Source: Paraburkholderia piptadeniae (GTDB lineage: Bacteria > Pseudomonadota > Gammaproteobacteria > Burkholderiales > Burkholderiaceae). From it: a stretch of 64,000 bases of DNA. Positions 11,113 to 19,533 of this stretch are shown here, piece after piece. Position 1 is the stretch's first letter. Every line of letters starts with the position of its first letter. A program made the translations under genes and the position numbers. The stretch spans positions 16,010 to 80,009 of the forward strand of contig NZ_CYGY02000057.1 of the NCBI RefSeq assembly GCF_900007165.1, read 5' to 3'. Below the pieces are notes generated by a model. It made no database searches. It worked only from the letters and a program-made list of their open reading frames with translations, and had not been told where the DNA came from.

Positions 11113-11823
11113 TCACTTCGCGTAATCGAGCTTCGGATACCAGTTCGGATCGCGCCCTTCCGGCGTCATGTCGAAGATCGTCCACATCGGCATCAGATCC
11201 GGCGCGCCGCGCGGGTCCTGGCCCGGGTCCGCCGTCGGAAAGCCCATCTCGGCCGCGTAGAAATGCCGGACCGTGCCGCTGCGGCGCGTGAACACCTGGA
11301 ACGCCGGCTCGTCGCCGCCCTCGGTGCCGATCGCGCCGAAGTCGCGGCTGTACTCGCCGTTGACGTCCGAATACAGCTTCAGATCGCGCCAGCCGCGCTC
11401 CTTCTTGAACGCGACGAGCCGCCCGATCGGCGAGCGCGCGACGACGGCCAGCGCGATGCGCTGCTCGATGTCGCGCGCCTCGCCGTCCCATGCGCTCAGC
11501 AGCGCCGTGCACATCGGGCACGGCCGCTCGCGCTGCGGCCCGAACATATAGCTGTAGATGACGAGCGTGTCCTTGTCGCCGAACAGTCCTGCGAAATCGA
11601 CGGGTCCCGCTTCGCCGACGAAACGGTAGTCGCCCGTCACTTCGCCGCCCGGCGGCAATGCGCGACGTAGCTCGGCGACGCGTTCGATCTGCCGGCGCAG
11701 TTCGATTTCCTCGGCGAGCAGCGCGTCGCGCGCCTGTCGGTACTCGACGCTTTCGTTCGGATAGTGTCTGCCGTTGCACTTCACGAGCTCGGCGGCGGGC
11801 ACGAGAGTAGATGCAGAAGACAT
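11113..11823 (-). CDS. DUF899-family thioredoxin-like protein
   Basis: The 236-residue product starts at ATG 11823; the longer upstream frame lacks family sequence. It belongs to the DUF899 family of thioredoxin-fold proteins. It shows VEYRQARDALLAEEIELRR near the N-terminus, the TLVIYSYMFGP strand, the cysteine pair PCPMC, and a C-terminal MWTIFDMTPEGRDPNWYPKLDY block typical of the family. The CPMC pair could be redox active. The exact reaction is not established for the family, as far as I know. It is followed upstream on the same strand by a GST gene with a 73-base gap. Confidence 0.88.
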   Translation of the reverse strand: MSSASTLVPAAELVKCNGRHYPNESVEYRQARDALLAEEIELRRQIERVAELRRALPPGGEVTGDYRFVGEAGPVDFAGLFGDKDTLVIYSYMFGPQRERPCPMCTALLSAWDGEARDIEQRIALAVVARSPIGRLVAFKKERGWRDLKLYSDVNGEYSRDFGAIGTEGGDEPAFQVFTRRSGTVRHFYAAEMGFPTADPGQDPRGAPDLMPMWTIFDMTPEGRDPNWYPKLDYAK

Positions 11824-11896
11824 GGTCGGCCTCCGTTGAAGAAGCATGGACGCAGACTGCCCGATGCGCAGGGCAGCCGCTGAAGATGCGTCGAAG

Positions 11897-12550
11897 TCAG
11901 TCGCGGTCCGGCGCGCCGAGCGGAAAGAAGTGCCGATAAGGACGCGCTTCGTCGACGGCGCGTGCAAACGACGGCCGTTTCAGCAGCCGCTGGCGGTACG
12001 CGATCACGTGCTCGAACTTGTGGTCGATCCGGTGCGTCCAGTCGGCGTAGAACAGGAACGGTGCGGCGGCGCAATCGGCGAGACTGAAACGCTCGCCCGC
12101 CGCCCACTCGCGATTTCGCATCGCCTTGTCGAGCCACGCATACGCGGTTTCGAGCTGCGCGCGTGCATCGGCGACGCCGCGCGCGTCGCGCTCGCCTTCG
12201 CTGCGCAAGCTGTCGAAGACGATCTTCTGCTGCGGCGTCGCGACGTAGTTGTCGAAGAAGCGGTCCATGAAGCGCACTTCGAGCGCGGCGCGCGGATCGT
12301 CCGGTATCAGTTGCACGGGGCCGGGATGAAACAGCCCGAGATGCTCGATGATCACGGTCGCCTCGACGATCGTGCGGTCGTCGTCGACGAGCAGCGGAAA
12401 GCGCCTGATCGGCCAGCGCGCGGCGAGTTCATCCATCGCGCCGGGTTCGTCGAGACGGCGGTACTCGAACGGCGTGCCGTTCTCGTACAGCGCGGTGAGC
12501 GCCTTCTGGCAATACGAAGAAAACGGATGGGCGTAGAGCTTCAAGGTCAT
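11897..12550 (-). CDS. Glutathione S-transferase family protein
   Basis: This is a 217-residue GST. The N-terminal thioredoxin-like domain reads LKLYAHPFSSYCQKALTALYENG, with FSSYCQK at the glutathione site. RFPLLVDDDRTIVEATVIIEHL carries the cis-Pro and the E-A/S motif. The C-terminal all-helical domain includes FSLADCAAAPFLFYADW, the usual N-capping S-x-A-D. It probably conjugates or reduces electrophiles with glutathione; the substrate is unknown. The start at 12550 gives the canonical N-terminus. It is near DUF899 on the same strand. Confidence 0.92.
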   Translation of the reverse strand: MTLKLYAHPFSSYCQKALTALYENGTPFEYRRLDEPGAMDELAARWPIRRFPLLVDDDRTIVEATVIIEHLGLFHPGPVQLIPDDPRAALEVRFMDRFFDNYVATPQQKIVFDSLRSEGERDARGVADARAQLETAYAWLDKAMRNREWAAGERFSLADCAAAPFLFYADWTHRIDHKFEHVIAYRQRLLKRPSFARAVDEARPYRHFFPLGAPDRD

Positions 12551-12744
12551 CGTCGTCGTCCTTGCTGTGTGGTAGCGGCATAGCGGAAAGCGGTCCGCTT
12601 AACCTGACGACGAACAGCGGAAACGCGAATCGACACGCCGGCGCGAAAAAGTTGTGCTGCACTGCGTCGTTCGAACGCGCATCGGCGTTCGTCGGCCGCC
12701 CAGCAATTCGCGTTCGCGCCGCCGCCAGTTTGACCAGCAGCGCC

Positions 12745-13476
12745 CTACTCGCGCAACGACTGCGCCAGCGCGCGGATCAGCGATGCGCAGTCGCCCTGCC
12801 ACGCGCTGCCGTGCATGCACGCGAGCGTGCGCGGCTCGAGCTCGGCGAGCCGGTCGAGCATCGCGTCGGCGTGTTTCGTGTGCGAGTAGTAGTCCATGCT
12901 GTGCCGGAACGCTTCGCACGGACCGAGGATGTCGGACCCGGTGACGGGAGGATGATCGCTGCCCGGTTGCGTGAAGAGATCGCTGCACAGCAGCGTGCGC
13001 GTCGCTTCTTCGATCAGCATTCCGCATTCCCATGCGTGCGGCAGATGCGGCGTCGCGAGCCAGCGTACCTTGTGCTTGCCGAGATCGACGGCCTCGCCAT
13101 CTTCGAGGCCGCGCGCCGGACGGTCGGCGAGATCGTCGACGGACACCAGCTTGGCGATCGATCCGCACAGCGGCTGCGCGTCGGGCGCGACGGCGAGCCA
13201 TTCGTTCAGCGACCCGCACTCGTCCGCTTCGACGTGCGAAAAAGCGATGTGGCGCAGCCGCTCGGGAGGAATCACGGACGCCACCGCCTCGCGCACCAGC
13301 GCGAACATCTTGCGCGGGCCCGTATGAAAGAGCAGTGGCTCATCGTCGGCGATCAGATACTGGTTGAACGAGAAGCCGCCCGGACCGCCTTCGAACACGA
13401 CGGGCGTGTTGATCCGGTAGACGCCATCCGATACTTCATCTACGTTGGTGCCCGACACTGCGTTCGTGATCGTCAT
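12745..13476 (-). CDS. Metallo-beta-lactamase-fold protein, ODP/flavodiiron-like
   Basis: This encodes 243 residues from ATG 13476, chosen because GGAGG lies just upstream. The metal-ligand pattern is HVEADECGSL (H-x-E-x-D, as in flavodiiron/ODP domains) in place of H-x-H-x-D-H. Further ligands appear in LPHAWECG, LLCSDLF and LACMHGSAW. In the ODP family this di-iron centre binds O2 or NO. There is no flavodoxin domain, so it would be a stand-alone ODP. The preceding HTGPRKMF and FNQYLIADD match the family. Role: O2/NO sensing or reduction, inferred only. Confidence 0.75.
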   Translation of the reverse strand: MTITNAVSGTNVDEVSDGVYRINTPVVFEGGPGGFSFNQYLIADDEPLLFHTGPRKMFALVREAVASVIPPERLRHIAFSHVEADECGSLNEWLAVAPDAQPLCGSIAKLVSVDDLADRPARGLEDGEAVDLGKHKVRWLATPHLPHAWECGMLIEEATRTLLCSDLFTQPGSDHPPVTGSDILGPCEAFRHSMDYYSHTKHADAMLDRLAELEPRTLACMHGSAWQGDCASLIRALAQSLRE

Positions 13477-13557
13477 GACGAGACCTCCGCGCGCGATCGC
13501 GCGTAACGATGTGCAGCAGCGCGCGACAGCGCGCATTCGTGCGCCGGGCGCAGCGCG

Positions 13558-13896
13558 CTATCCGCCCAGCGCGGCGAGATTCAACTGATGAGAGCGCCCG
13601 ATCCACGCGGCCGCGTCGCGATGATCGCGCAGCGCGTCGCCTGTGTTCGGATGAATGAAGACATCGAGCGCGCCATGATTGAGCGTGAGCCACTCGAACA
13701 ACTCCGCGAACAGCTCGCTGCCGAACTTGAGCTGATACGACCACATCGGATGCGGACCGACGAGGCGCTCATGAAAACGCCCTATTTCAAGCCTGCGGCC
13801 GAAGCGGGCCTCGATGGCCTCGCGCAGCGCCCACGCGGCATCGCGCGTCGCCTGATCGAAATACACGTGAGCGTGCCAGTCGACGATATCGGTCAT
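13558..13896 (-). CDS. DOPA 4,5-dioxygenase family protein
   Basis: This is 112 residues, the normal size for the small DOPA-dioxygenase-like family. Likely metal ligands are in WHAHVYFD at the start, the GPHPMWSYQL block in the middle, and LDVFIHPNTGD toward the end. Plant and fungal relatives open the catechol ring of L-DOPA; bacterial members are mostly uncharacterised. It lies 81 bases downstream of the squalene/phytoene synthase region and ahead of the ODP-like protein on the same strand, with no clear pathway link. The family call is firm; the substrate is not. Confidence 0.88.
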   Translation of the reverse strand: MTDIVDWHAHVYFDQATRDAAWALREAIEARFGRRLEIGRFHERLVGPHPMWSYQLKFGSELFAELFEWLTLNHGALDVFIHPNTGDALRDHRDAAAWIGRSHQLNLAALGG

Positions 13897-13996
13897 GATC
13901 GATTGCGGCCGATGCCGCCCTTCACTGCAAGTGGTGTGACGTTCATCATAGGCTTTCGATTACCGTACAGCCAGGCGAAGCGGCAACGAGCGAGGC

Positions 13997-15052
13997 TCAG
14001 CGAACGTCGACGCGCGCTTCGATCGCGCCGATCAGACCTTCGATCCAGTGGCGCAGCAACGCATCCGACAACGAAACGGGCAGCGAACGCGCGATGATCC
14101 CGTACACCTGCTTGCGCTGGATCTTCGATACTTTCGCCGGTTCGAGCCAGTGCGCGTTGTCGACGAGCAGCAGCAGCGTTTCGAGCCCGATCACGATGGG
14201 CCACACGCACGCGAGCCGCAAGCGCAGCGAGAAGCGCGGAATCGCGAGCGTGTAATCGAGCGCCGCGCGGAAATGATCGACCGACTTGCGCACGAGCTCG
14301 TGCATCAACGGCTGCGCGCGCGCCGATGCTTCCAGCTGAAGCAGTTGCTCCGGGCTCAGCCCGAACCGGTCGAGCATCGCGGACGGCAGATAGCAGCGAC
14401 CGATCCGCAGATCCTTGCCGCAATCGCGCAGCACGTTCGTCATCTGCAATGCCTTGCCGAAGCGCACGCCGCGATCGAGCATCGTCGTAGCGTCCGTCTT
14501 CAGCGTGCCGGGCAGATGCGCATACGTCATCTTCGTCCAGAATTCGCCGACGCAGCCCGCAACGAGGTACGTATAGCGATCCAGCTCGTCCCATTCGCGC
14601 AGTGCGGCGATCCGGCCCGAACGCTCGTCGGGGAACGTGCGCAGATCGAATTCCATGCCTGTCGTCAGCGTCGTGACGATCGCGCGCACGGCGACGCGGT
14701 CGGCCTCGTCGAGTTGCGACAGCACATCGAGCGCGGGCGCGATCGATTCGAGCAGCACCTTTTCGTCCGACTGCGCCTGCTGGCCCGCCACTTCACCAGC
14801 GAGGCGGCGCGCGAGTTCGCCGTCGTCGGTCGCGCCGTTGACCTGCTCGCGCAGCGCAAGCAGCAGTTCGAGGCGTTGCGCGGGCGGGATCAGCGCGGTA
14901 TCGGCGATCGTGTCGGCGGCGCGCGCGAGCAGATACGCAAGCCCGATCGGGTCGCGCATGCCGGCGGGCAAGATGCGCAACGTCAGATAGAACGAACGGG
15001 ACACCCCTTTGAGCAACGGACCGAGCAAGAAGGCCCGAGTGGAACTGGACAT
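13997..15052 (-). CDS. Squalene/phytoene synthase family protein
   Basis: A trans-isoprenyl diphosphate synthase of about 351 residues. GVSRSFYLTLRILP is followed by the first aspartate-rich motif DTIAD (residues 47-51), and NVLRDCGKDLRIGRCYLP carries the second. These bind the Mg-diphosphates in head-to-head condensation of farnesyl or geranylgeranyl diphosphate. The DCGKDL variant resembles squalene synthase more than phytoene synthase. ATG 15052 is preferred for its fit to family N-termini; in-frame ATGs at 15118 and 15193 are alternatives, and none has a strong ribosome site. Other hopanoid or carotenoid genes are not adjacent. Confidence 0.85.
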   Translation of the reverse strand: MSSSTRAFLLGPLLKGVSRSFYLTLRILPAGMRDPIGLAYLLARAADTIADTALIPPAQRLELLLALREQVNGATDDGELARRLAGEVAGQQAQSDEKVLLESIAPALDVLSQLDEADRVAVRAIVTTLTTGMEFDLRTFPDERSGRIAALREWDELDRYTYLVAGCVGEFWTKMTYAHLPGTLKTDATTMLDRGVRFGKALQMTNVLRDCGKDLRIGRCYLPSAMLDRFGLSPEQLLQLEASARAQPLMHELVRKSVDHFRAALDYTLAIPRFSLRLRLACVWPIVIGLETLLLLVDNAHWLEPAKVSKIQRKQVYGIIARSLPVSLSDALLRHWIEGLIGAIEARVDVR

Positions 15053-15552
15053 GAGTTGAGGTCGAATCAGGTTGGGTCGCTGTTTGGGCAAAGCCTGGAC
15101 GCTTCGGCGCAGCGGCATTGTATCCGGCACACCCGCTTCGGGCCCTGAAAACCCCGTCACGTGTCCTTCGATGAACTGTGGATGAACGGGCAACGAACGC
15201 TCGATGAAGCACGCATAAAGCCACCACTTCGCATCGGGTCAAGGCAATCCGCGATCACTTTGCGCAAGCTTTCCTGCTACAATCGAGCACCTCAGTCGCA
15301 GTACTTCATCTACTCATTCACCCAAGGGAGGCGTTCAATGCACGCAATGCACATCGCAGTCTCTCGCGGGTTTCCACGACGCGTCATCGGCTCTTCGAGC
15401 TAGGTCGCCGTCAGCGTAGGCACGCAGAGGCCCGCGCTTTTACCAGACAACCGGTTTTATTCGTCCCTGCCGCAACTGGCGGGCATCGGCCGTCTGCTCC
15501 CGAATCTCCTGACTGGATAGCGATGCGCGCGTCGCGCCGCACGCTGTGACAC
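15053..15552. other. Divergent intergenic region with leader ORF
   Basis: This interval separates the minus-strand synthase from the plus-strand ABC exporter. It contains a TACAAT -10-like element near 15280-15286 and a 21-codon ORF with a strong ribosome site (listed separately). About 150 bases of untranslated sequence lie between that ORF and the exporter start. No other gene was seen. Confidence 0.6.
15338..15403 (+). CDS. Candidate 21-residue leader peptide upstream of ABC exporter
   Basis: The ORF ATG 15338 to TAG 15403 (MHAMHIAVSRGFPRRVIGSSS) is preceded by AAGGGAGG at optimal spacing, one of the best ribosome sites in the window. The peptide is rich in His, Met, Arg and Ser and has no membrane segment. 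It ends 149 bases before the ABC exporter ATG, with a GC-rich leader between them. It may be a translation-coupled or attenuating leader; alternatively it is a stand-alone microprotein or a remnant. I do not recognise it. Confidence 0.45.
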   Translation: MHAMHIAVSRGFPRRVIGSSS

Positions 15553-17430
15553 ATGGCTAGCAAAAAACTCGACTTTGGCGCGCAAGCGTTCAGAAGCGTT
15601 CTTGGCTTCACATTCAATCACTGGCGCAGGCAACCGGTGCGCATCGTCGGCATTGCGCTGTTCGCGCTGATGGCCGCGTTCGCCGACGTGCTGACGCCGA
15701 TGTTCGCGGGGCGTCTCGTCGATGCGCTCACATCGGGCAGCGCGGGCGGCGCAAGCGGCAAGGCGGCTGCGTCGCACGCGGCGCTGATCGCGTTCATCAC
15801 GCTGATCGGCCTCGGCATCGGCGGCACGGTGCTGCGTCAACTGGTTTATCGCAGCATCATCGTGATGACGCTGAAGATGATGAGCGCGATCTGCGCGAAC
15901 GCGTTTCATCGCGTGCAGCGCTTCTCGACGGACTGGCACGCGAACAGCTTCGCGGGCTCGACCGTGCGCAAGATCACGCGCGGCATCTGGGCGCTCGACC
16001 TGCTCAACGACACGCTGCTGATCGCGCTGCTGCCTTCGCTGGTGATGCTCGCGGGATCGACGGTGCTGCTCGGCCTTCACTGGCCCGTGATGGGGATCGT
16101 GGTCGGGCTGGGTTCGTTGCTGTATGTCTCGGTGACGGTCGCGCTGTCGCTCGGCTACGTCGCGCCCGCCGCGCGCCTCGGCAACCTGTGGGACACGCGC
16201 CTGGGCGGCGCGCTCGCCGATGCCGTCAGCTGCAATGCCGTCGTCAAGGCGTTCGGCGCGGAAGAGCGCGAAGAGTCGCGGCTCGAACGTGTGATCGCGA
16301 AGTGGCGTCAGCGCACGCGCCGCACGTGGCAGCGCGGCACGACCAATGGCGGCGTGCAGGGCGCCATGCTCGCGCTGATGCAGGCGGCGATACTCGGCGC
16401 GGCGCTGCTGCTGTGGCTGCGCGACGAAGCGAGCGTCGGCGACATCACGTATGCGCTGACCACCTTCTTCGTGCTGCAAGGCTATCTGCGCGATGTCGGC
16501 ATGCACGTGCGCAACCTGCAGCGCTCGGTCAACGACATGGAAGAGCTCGTCGCGCTCGAACGCGAGCCGCTCGGCATTGAAGACAAGCCGGGCGCGCGCG
16601 CCATCGATATCCGCAAGGGCGAGATCCGTTTCGAGAACGTGACGTTCCGCTACGGCGCGCATCGCGCGCCGCTGTATCGCGACTTTTCGCTGCGCATCGC
16701 GCCGGGCGAGCGGATCGGGCTCGTCGGCCATTCGGGGTCGGGCAAGACGACGTTCATCAAGCTGATCCAGCGTCTGTACGACATCGACGAAGGCCGCATC
16801 ACGATCGACGGACAGAACATCGCCGATGTGCAGCAGGCGTCGTTGCGCCGCCGTATTGCGATCGTGCAGCAGGAACCCATCCTGTTTCACCGGTCGCTCG
16901 CGGAGAACATCGCGTACGCGCGCCCCGGCGCTACGCTCGACGAGATCGTGCAGGCCGCGAAGCTCGCGAGCGCGCACGAGTTCATCAGCGCACTGCCGCT
17001 CGGATACGACACGCTCGTCGGCGAGCGCGGCGTGAAGCTGTCGGGCGGCGAGCGTCAGCGGGTCGCGATCGCGCGCGCGTTCCTCGCGGATGCGCCTGTC
17101 CTGATCTTCGACGAAGCGACGTCGAGTCTCGACAGCGAAAGCGAAGTGCTGATCCAGCAGGCGATGGAGCGCCTGATGGTCGGACGCACGACGCTCGTGG
17201 TTGCGCACCGGTTGTCGACGGTGCGCGCCTTGGACCGCTTGCTCGTGCTCGACAAGGGGCGCGTCGTCGAGGAAGGCAGCCATGAACAGCTGATCCGTCT
17301 CGACAATGGCGTGTATCGCCGGTTGTTCGAGCGCCAGGCGCTGGAGCTGACGAAAGGGCTGCTCGATGACGGGCCCGTGCGTGGCGGCGAGCGGTTTTCC
17401 GGCGATCCGAGTTTGATTGCGGGGAAGTAA
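15553..17430 (+). CDS. ABC exporter, fused membrane and ATPase domains
   Basis: This is a 625-residue half-transporter. The N-terminal transmembrane domain (about residues 20-330, six helices) is followed by a nucleotide-binding domain with Walker A GHSGSGKTTF, Q-loop VQQEPILF, signature LSGGERQR, Walker B VLIFDEATSSLD and H-loop VVAHRLSTV. The layout is that of MsbA/ATM1-type exporters working as homodimers. The cargo may be a lipid, peptide or metal-thiol conjugate; it is not determinable here. It has its own upstream leader with a small ORF. ATG 15553 follows a poor ribosome site, so translational coupling to the leader is conceivable. Confidence 0.93.
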   Translation: MASKKLDFGAQAFRSVLGFTFNHWRRQPVRIVGIALFALMAAFADVLTPMFAGRLVDALTSGSAGGASGKAAASHAALIAFITLIGLGIGGTVLRQLVYRSIIVMTLKMMSAICANAFHRVQRFSTDWHANSFAGSTVRKITRGIWALDLLNDTLLIALLPSLVMLAGSTVLLGLHWPVMGIVVGLGSLLYVSVTVALSLGYVAPAARLGNLWDTRLGGALADAVSCNAVVKAFGAEEREESRLERVIAKWRQRTRRTWQRGTTNGGVQGAMLALMQAAILGAALLLWLRDEASVGDITYALTTFFVLQGYLRDVGMHVRNLQRSVNDMEELVALEREPLGIEDKPGARAIDIRKGEIRFENVTFRYGAHRAPLYRDFSLRIAPGERIGLVGHSGSGKTTFIKLIQRLYDIDEGRITIDGQNIADVQQASLRRRIAIVQQEPILFHRSLAENIAYARPGATLDEIVQAAKLASAHEFISALPLGYDTLVGERGVKLSGGERQRVAIARAFLADAPVLIFDEATSSLDSESEVLIQQAMERLMVGRTTLVVAHRLSTVRALDRLLVLDKGRVVEEGSHEQLIRLDNGVYRRLFERQALELTKGLLDDGPVRGGERFSGDPSLIAGK

Positions 17431-17453
17431 TTGTTTTGCTTGCTATTACGTCT

Positions 17454-17475
17454 GCCGATGGCTTTTTCCGTCGGC
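17454..17475 (+). terminator. Weak hairpin after ABC exporter
   Basis: GCCGATGG and CCGTCGGC pair with one G-T wobble around a CTTTTT loop, 24 bases after the stop codon. There is no T-run after the stem, so a classical rho-independent terminator is doubtful. Confidence 0.35.
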
Positions 17476-17613
17476 TCTCATCGCGCAACTATTTGTTAGT
17501 GATCCTTGATGTGATGACATTGGAATAACACCACATTATTTGACTCAATTTTGCAAATTTACCCGGAAATACAGAGTACGCTGGTGGTCCCCTAACACAC
17601 GACTGAAATCGTA

Positions 17614-18087
17614 ATGGCGGATATTTTTATCAAGATTGACGGTATCACTGGCGAGTCGCAGGATGCAACACATGCCGATGAAATCGAAGTCCTCAATTGG
17701 AATTGGACGATTACGCAGCGTTCCAGTATGCATTCCGGTTCAGGAGGTGGGGCAGCAAAGGCCACCGCGTCGGATTTACGTTTTATCCATGCGATAGACC
17801 GAGCAACCCCGAATCTTGCCGGTTACTGCTTTCGCGGGCAGCATATTCCCCAAGCCGTGCTTACTATGCGCAAGGCCGGGGGAACACCTTTGGAGTACTT
17901 CAAGGTTACGATGTACGACGTGATTATTTCCCATGTTGAACCGGTTGCCGGGGACGGCTCGGCGCTGGAGCACGTTGCGTTGTCGTTTGCACGAATGAAA
18001 CAGGAGTACATCCTGCAAAGTGCCCTTGGCAGTAGCAAAGGCACGATCACGAGCATTATCGATATTAAGGCAAACCAGGCGGCCTGA
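17614..18087 (+). CDS. hcp: Hcp family type VI secretion tube protein
   Basis: This is a 157-residue Hcp, the hexameric ring protein that stacks to form the inner tube of the type VI secretion system and can carry effectors in its lumen. It begins MADIFIKIDGITGESQDATHADEIEVLNW and has the family blocks FIHAIDRATPNL, QAVLTMRKAGG, YFKVTMYDVIISHVEP and EHVALSFARMKQEY. The length is typical and no C-terminal toxin extension is present. No other T6SS structural gene is in the window, so this is an orphan copy. The next gene starts immediately after its stop codon. The region is AT-richer than its surroundings, which suggests acquisition as a cassette. Confidence 0.95.
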   Translation: MADIFIKIDGITGESQDATHADEIEVLNWNWTITQRSSMHSGSGGGAAKATASDLRFIHAIDRATPNLAGYCFRGQHIPQAVLTMRKAGGTPLEYFKVTMYDVIISHVEPVAGDGSALEHVALSFARMKQEYILQSALGSSKGTITSIIDIKANQAA

Positions 18088-18723
18088 ATGTCTACACCGC
18101 TGTCATACACAGGAGATGAGCCGTCGTTTGCGTGGGATGCTACCCGGAAACCCAGAGCTGCTGGTTTGTTCGATATGCGTCCGCCAAGCGTGCCGATTGA
18201 TGCGAAGCCCATTTATGACGCAGACCTGGATTGCATCATTGGGTATCAAAAGGAAAATGCGGGAGTATTTCGAATTTACACGTTGGACGGAGACATATCG
18301 GTAAGTGAAAAGCCACTGGAGGCCCCGCTGCTCGATCCACTCGACGTGTTGTTTATGGTTGGCGGCATCTGGAGGGTAGGGGTTCGCGGCCTGACAGACT
18401 GGGGGGTAAAAGCGGTAGGCGCGTCTCTTGAGCGAGCAACTCTGTTCGGTCTGCGGTCGCGGTACTATGCACTAATGCAGCGGCCGTTGCGCTTCGCACC
18501 CAAGCCGCTTATGCATATGAAGAATTCAGGGCGCTATGTGCCCGTTCATATTCTTCGTCTTGTCATAAAGTACGGGGAACGCACCCCGGACCCAAGAGGC
18601 AAAGCAGGTATATTCATGTACACCCATCCAATTGCTCGCGATGGCAAGGCATATATGCTTGAAGTACTGGTCCGAGATAGCGACTACACGGTCCTGCATT
18701 TTGTTTACAAGCCACTGCAATGA
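18088..18723 (+). CDS. Probable T6SS toxin effector linked to Hcp
   Basis: The 211-residue ORF starts at the base right after the hcp stop codon and ends overlapping the next gene. The first 85 residues are polar and may bind Hcp or an adaptor. Residues about 86-105 (LDVLFMVGGIWRVGVRGL) are moderately hydrophobic. The last 70 residues (RYVPVHILRLVIKYG.RTPDPRG, then MYTHPI, YMLEVLVRDSDYTVLHFVYKP) resemble C-terminal nuclease domains of polymorphic toxins of the BECR/DUF4258-like kind, with candidate catalytic Arg/His/Thr. That likeness is by eye. The position between hcp and a small unknown gene is the standard effector context. Exact activity is unknown. Confidence 0.6.
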   Translation: MSTPLSYTGDEPSFAWDATRKPRAAGLFDMRPPSVPIDAKPIYDADLDCIIGYQKENAGVFRIYTLDGDISVSEKPLEAPLLDPLDVLFMVGGIWRVGVRGLTDWGVKAVGASLERATLFGLRSRYYALMQRPLRFAPKPLMHMKNSGRYVPVHILRLVIKYGERTPDPRGKAGIFMYTHPIARDGKAYMLEVLVRDSDYTVLHFVYKPLQ

Positions 18724-19298
18724 GCCTCATCACTGTTCATCGGGCTGCGCGCACCTTTCAGCCCTGTGTCAGCGCACATTGGGACGCAGAGAGCTCCACT
18801 GTGTCTTGTGATATAGAGTATGCCGCAGCGCCTGAAGAAAATAGGACAACATTGCGCGATGAAATAGACCGGCAATTCAATATCACCGCCCCCACTTATT
18901 TCATAACCGGGGGGATGTTTTCGATGGCGCTTGATTCGCAGAAACGAATCAAGGATTGGGACATATACACCAACCCCGCGCGATGGACCGAGTACACACT
19001 ACCATTTGCGGACGCAACGCCAGCAACGCCAATAATCGACACGGTGTTCGATAGAAACGGACGCGCCGAGGATATGGGTGAGCCAGATACCTACTACGAG
19101 CCACTTCGCGGCACGCTCTATCTGTCGTGGAGCGAGGCAACAGCTTGGTATGCGGTTGCTCCGTCCCTGGCACTTGGTGTGATGAGCGATGACACCTTGG
19201 CGCAAATTCGTTTGGATGGTCTGTTTGTGCAAAGAGCGGCGCACGGACCTACAGGACGGTGGACGAGGTTGCTACGGTGTCTCCGTGCGGGAAACTGA
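18720..19298 (+). CDS. Probable immunity protein of the Hcp-linked effector
   Basis: The start codon overlaps the effector stop (ATGA), indicating translational coupling. The 192-residue product has no signal peptide or membrane helix, so it would act in the cytoplasm. It is rich in Tyr, Trp, Asp and Thr (WDIYTNPARWTEYTLPF, DTYYEPLRGTLYLSWSEATAWYAV). I do not recognise the family. Its position directly behind a presumed toxin, the tight coupling and the lack of enzyme motifs make immunity the best guess. If the effector is a cytoplasmic nuclease, a cytoplasmic immunity protein would fit. Confidence 0.55.
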   Translation: MSLITVHRAARTFQPCVSAHWDAESSTVSCDIEYAAAPEENRTTLRDEIDRQFNITAPTYFITGGMFSMALDSQKRIKDWDIYTNPARWTEYTLPFADATPATPIIDTVFDRNGRAEDMGEPDTYYEPLRGTLYLSWSEATAWYAVAPSLALGVMSDDTLAQIRLDGLFVQRAAHGPTGRWTRLLRCLRAGN

Positions 19299-19533
19299 AT
19301 GCCTATGCGCGAGCGCTGACAAAGATTCATTTCCGAAGTCGGCGTGCGCAATCCGCGGGCACGAGGATTGATCGCAGCCGCACCGCGCCGGCGCGCAACT
19401 GCGAATTCCTGCGGAAAGCGATAGCGAACCGAGGCAAAAGCCCTCACCCGCCCCAAGCCCGATCCTCCACCACTTGCTATCATTAACGACTCCGCGAAAC
19501 ACCCTTCATCGCGACGCCGCAGGCACCTTCATC

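Noticed and set aside
15457..17283. 608-codon minus-strand frame opposite the ABC exporter
   Set aside because: Shadow of a GC-rich gene: low complexity, no domain, no ribosome site.
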